64,000 bases of DNA, taken from NCBI GenBank assembly GCA_032209605.1, contig JASFXZ010000160.1, forward strand, positions 1 to 64,000. The letters are read 5' to 3'. The position numbers were made by a program, and so were the translations under genes. The notes under the pieces were generated by a model. It ran no database searches and had not been told where the DNA came from. It worked only from the letters and a program-made list of their open reading frames with translations. The DNA comes from Mactromeris polynyma (lineage: Eukaryota; Mollusca; Bivalvia; Venerida; Mactridae). Below, in pieces: positions 63,501-64,000 of the stretch. Numbering within the stretch: position 1 is the stretch's first letter; each line of letters begins with the position of its first letter.

Positions 63501-64000
63501 CCAGAGTCAGTCAGAGTCTGTCAGAGTCAGTCAGAGTCAGTGAGTGTCAGTCAGAGTCAGTCAGAGTCAGACAGAGTCAGTCAGAGTCACCGTAAGCCGT
63601 AGATTTAGTTGAAAGTATACATATATATATATATATTTCAATAGTGTTCATCAAGACGAACAAAATGATGTATTACTTGACACATTTACGTAAAAAAAAA
63701 GTTTTCGATAAAAATCACGTACAGGTCTACCTGTGATAGAATTTCATTTTTCGGAAAAAAATATTTCTCTCCAATTTTGCTCATTTTTTCAGGACTTAAA
63801 GACTTACCTACCCCATCGACGAAAATGTCTTCAGCTATGCAATATATCCATTTTAAATGTTTCCCGAGGTTTTCGCAAAATTCACGTAAGTTATGAGAAT
63901 TTCTATTTTCGAAAAAAGAAATGCCTCTCCGATTAACCTAGAGTCAGTCAGAGTCAGCCAGAGTCAGCCAGAGTCAGCCAGAGTCAGTCAGAGTCAGTCA
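48582..64000 (+). repeat. Satellite array, about 30 monomers of ~507 bp, open at the right edge
   Basis: A near-identical unit recurs from 48582 to the window end. Monomer starts, marked by GTGTTCATCAAGACG, fall near 48590, 49098, 49576, 50083, 50590, 51097, 51724, 52252, 52758, 53308, 53744, 54266, 54793, 55297, 55803, 56322, 56843, 57386, 57914, 58416, 58924, 59432, 59958, 60482, 61010, 61534, 62062, 62590, 63100 and 63648. Each has a (TA)n stretch, an AT-rich body of about 290 bp, a GAGTCAGTCA minisatellite and a conserved end, CACCGTAAGCCGTAGATT. Modal length is 507 bp; variation comes mostly from minisatellite copy number. Short open frames recur in every unit but start at GTG or TTG, or are low-complexity, and are not genes. 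Confidence 0.97.
49875..50031 (+). repeat. Example of the 10-bp minisatellite (GAGTCAGTCA) inside each satellite monomer
   Basis: Each monomer carries a block of about 15 to 27 copies of GAGTCAGTCA with GAGTCAGCCA, GAGTCTGTCA and GAGTCAGTGA variants in a fixed order: a CCA-rich start, alternating CTG variants in the middle, then GTGAGTGTCAG and GAGTCAGACA near the end. The monomer at 51097 has the longest block (51395-51670), with extra copies of the alternating pair. The shortest is at 53608-53690. Confidence 0.95.

Noticed and set aside
48589..63936. Dozens of recurring 65-109-residue open frames in the satellite (e.g. starting at GTG or TTG and reading FIKTNKMMYYLTYL)
   Set aside because: They repeat with the satellite period, most start at non-ATG codons, they overlap in several frames, and they include the (TA)n tract and the GAGTCAGTCA block. 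They are by-products of the repeat.

Overview
The window is animal nuclear DNA. Genes are split by GT-AG introns, the background is AT-rich, and transposon relics and tandem repeats are abundant. The repeat style (tRNA-headed SINEs, TA-flanked hairpin elements, long minisatellites, a ~0.5-kb satellite) and the protein sequences suggest a lophotrochozoan, most likely a bivalve mollusc; the taxon is an inference. No bacterial, plasmid or phage feature was found.

The backbone is one large minus-strand gene, PIKFYVE (Fab1, phosphatidylinositol-3-phosphate 5-kinase). I traced 31 coding exons from the ATG at 47217 to a donor after 8790. The exon phases join without a break into about 1,772 residues: basic N-terminus, FYVE finger, DEP domain, TCP-1/chaperonin-like domain, acidic linker, Cys/His-rich domain and the start of the region before the kinase. 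The C-terminal lipid-kinase domain is not in the window, so the gene should continue beyond base 1.

Inside the terminal PIKFYVE intron, on the same strand, lies a complete nine-exon gene (8089 to 1571, 982 codons). It joins a Mutator-like (MULE-type) transposase to a C-terminal DEDDh 3'-5' exonuclease. Both domains keep their expected catalytic residues and the frame is open throughout. This transposase-exonuclease fusion is the most interesting protein in the window.

The PIKFYVE introns hold a 22-bp minisatellite (19.2-20.0 kb), a 15-bp one (21.0-21.5 kb), a 17-bp one that grew inside a DNA-transposon relic (36.4-36.9 kb) and a 36-bp one with a 648-bp internal duplication (37.8-39.4 kb). 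They also hold a truncated LINE (42.7-43.9 kb), several tRNA-headed SINEs, a family of TA-flanked elements with CAGT..CCTC ends, four copies of a ~78-bp hairpin element and a 733-bp terminal-inverted-repeat element.

Right of the PIKFYVE start, a possible first coding exon of a divergent plus-strand gene lies at 48439-48491. From about 48.58 kb to the window end is a homogeneous satellite: about 30 monomers of ~507 bp, each an internal dimer plus a GAGTCAGTCA minisatellite spacer.
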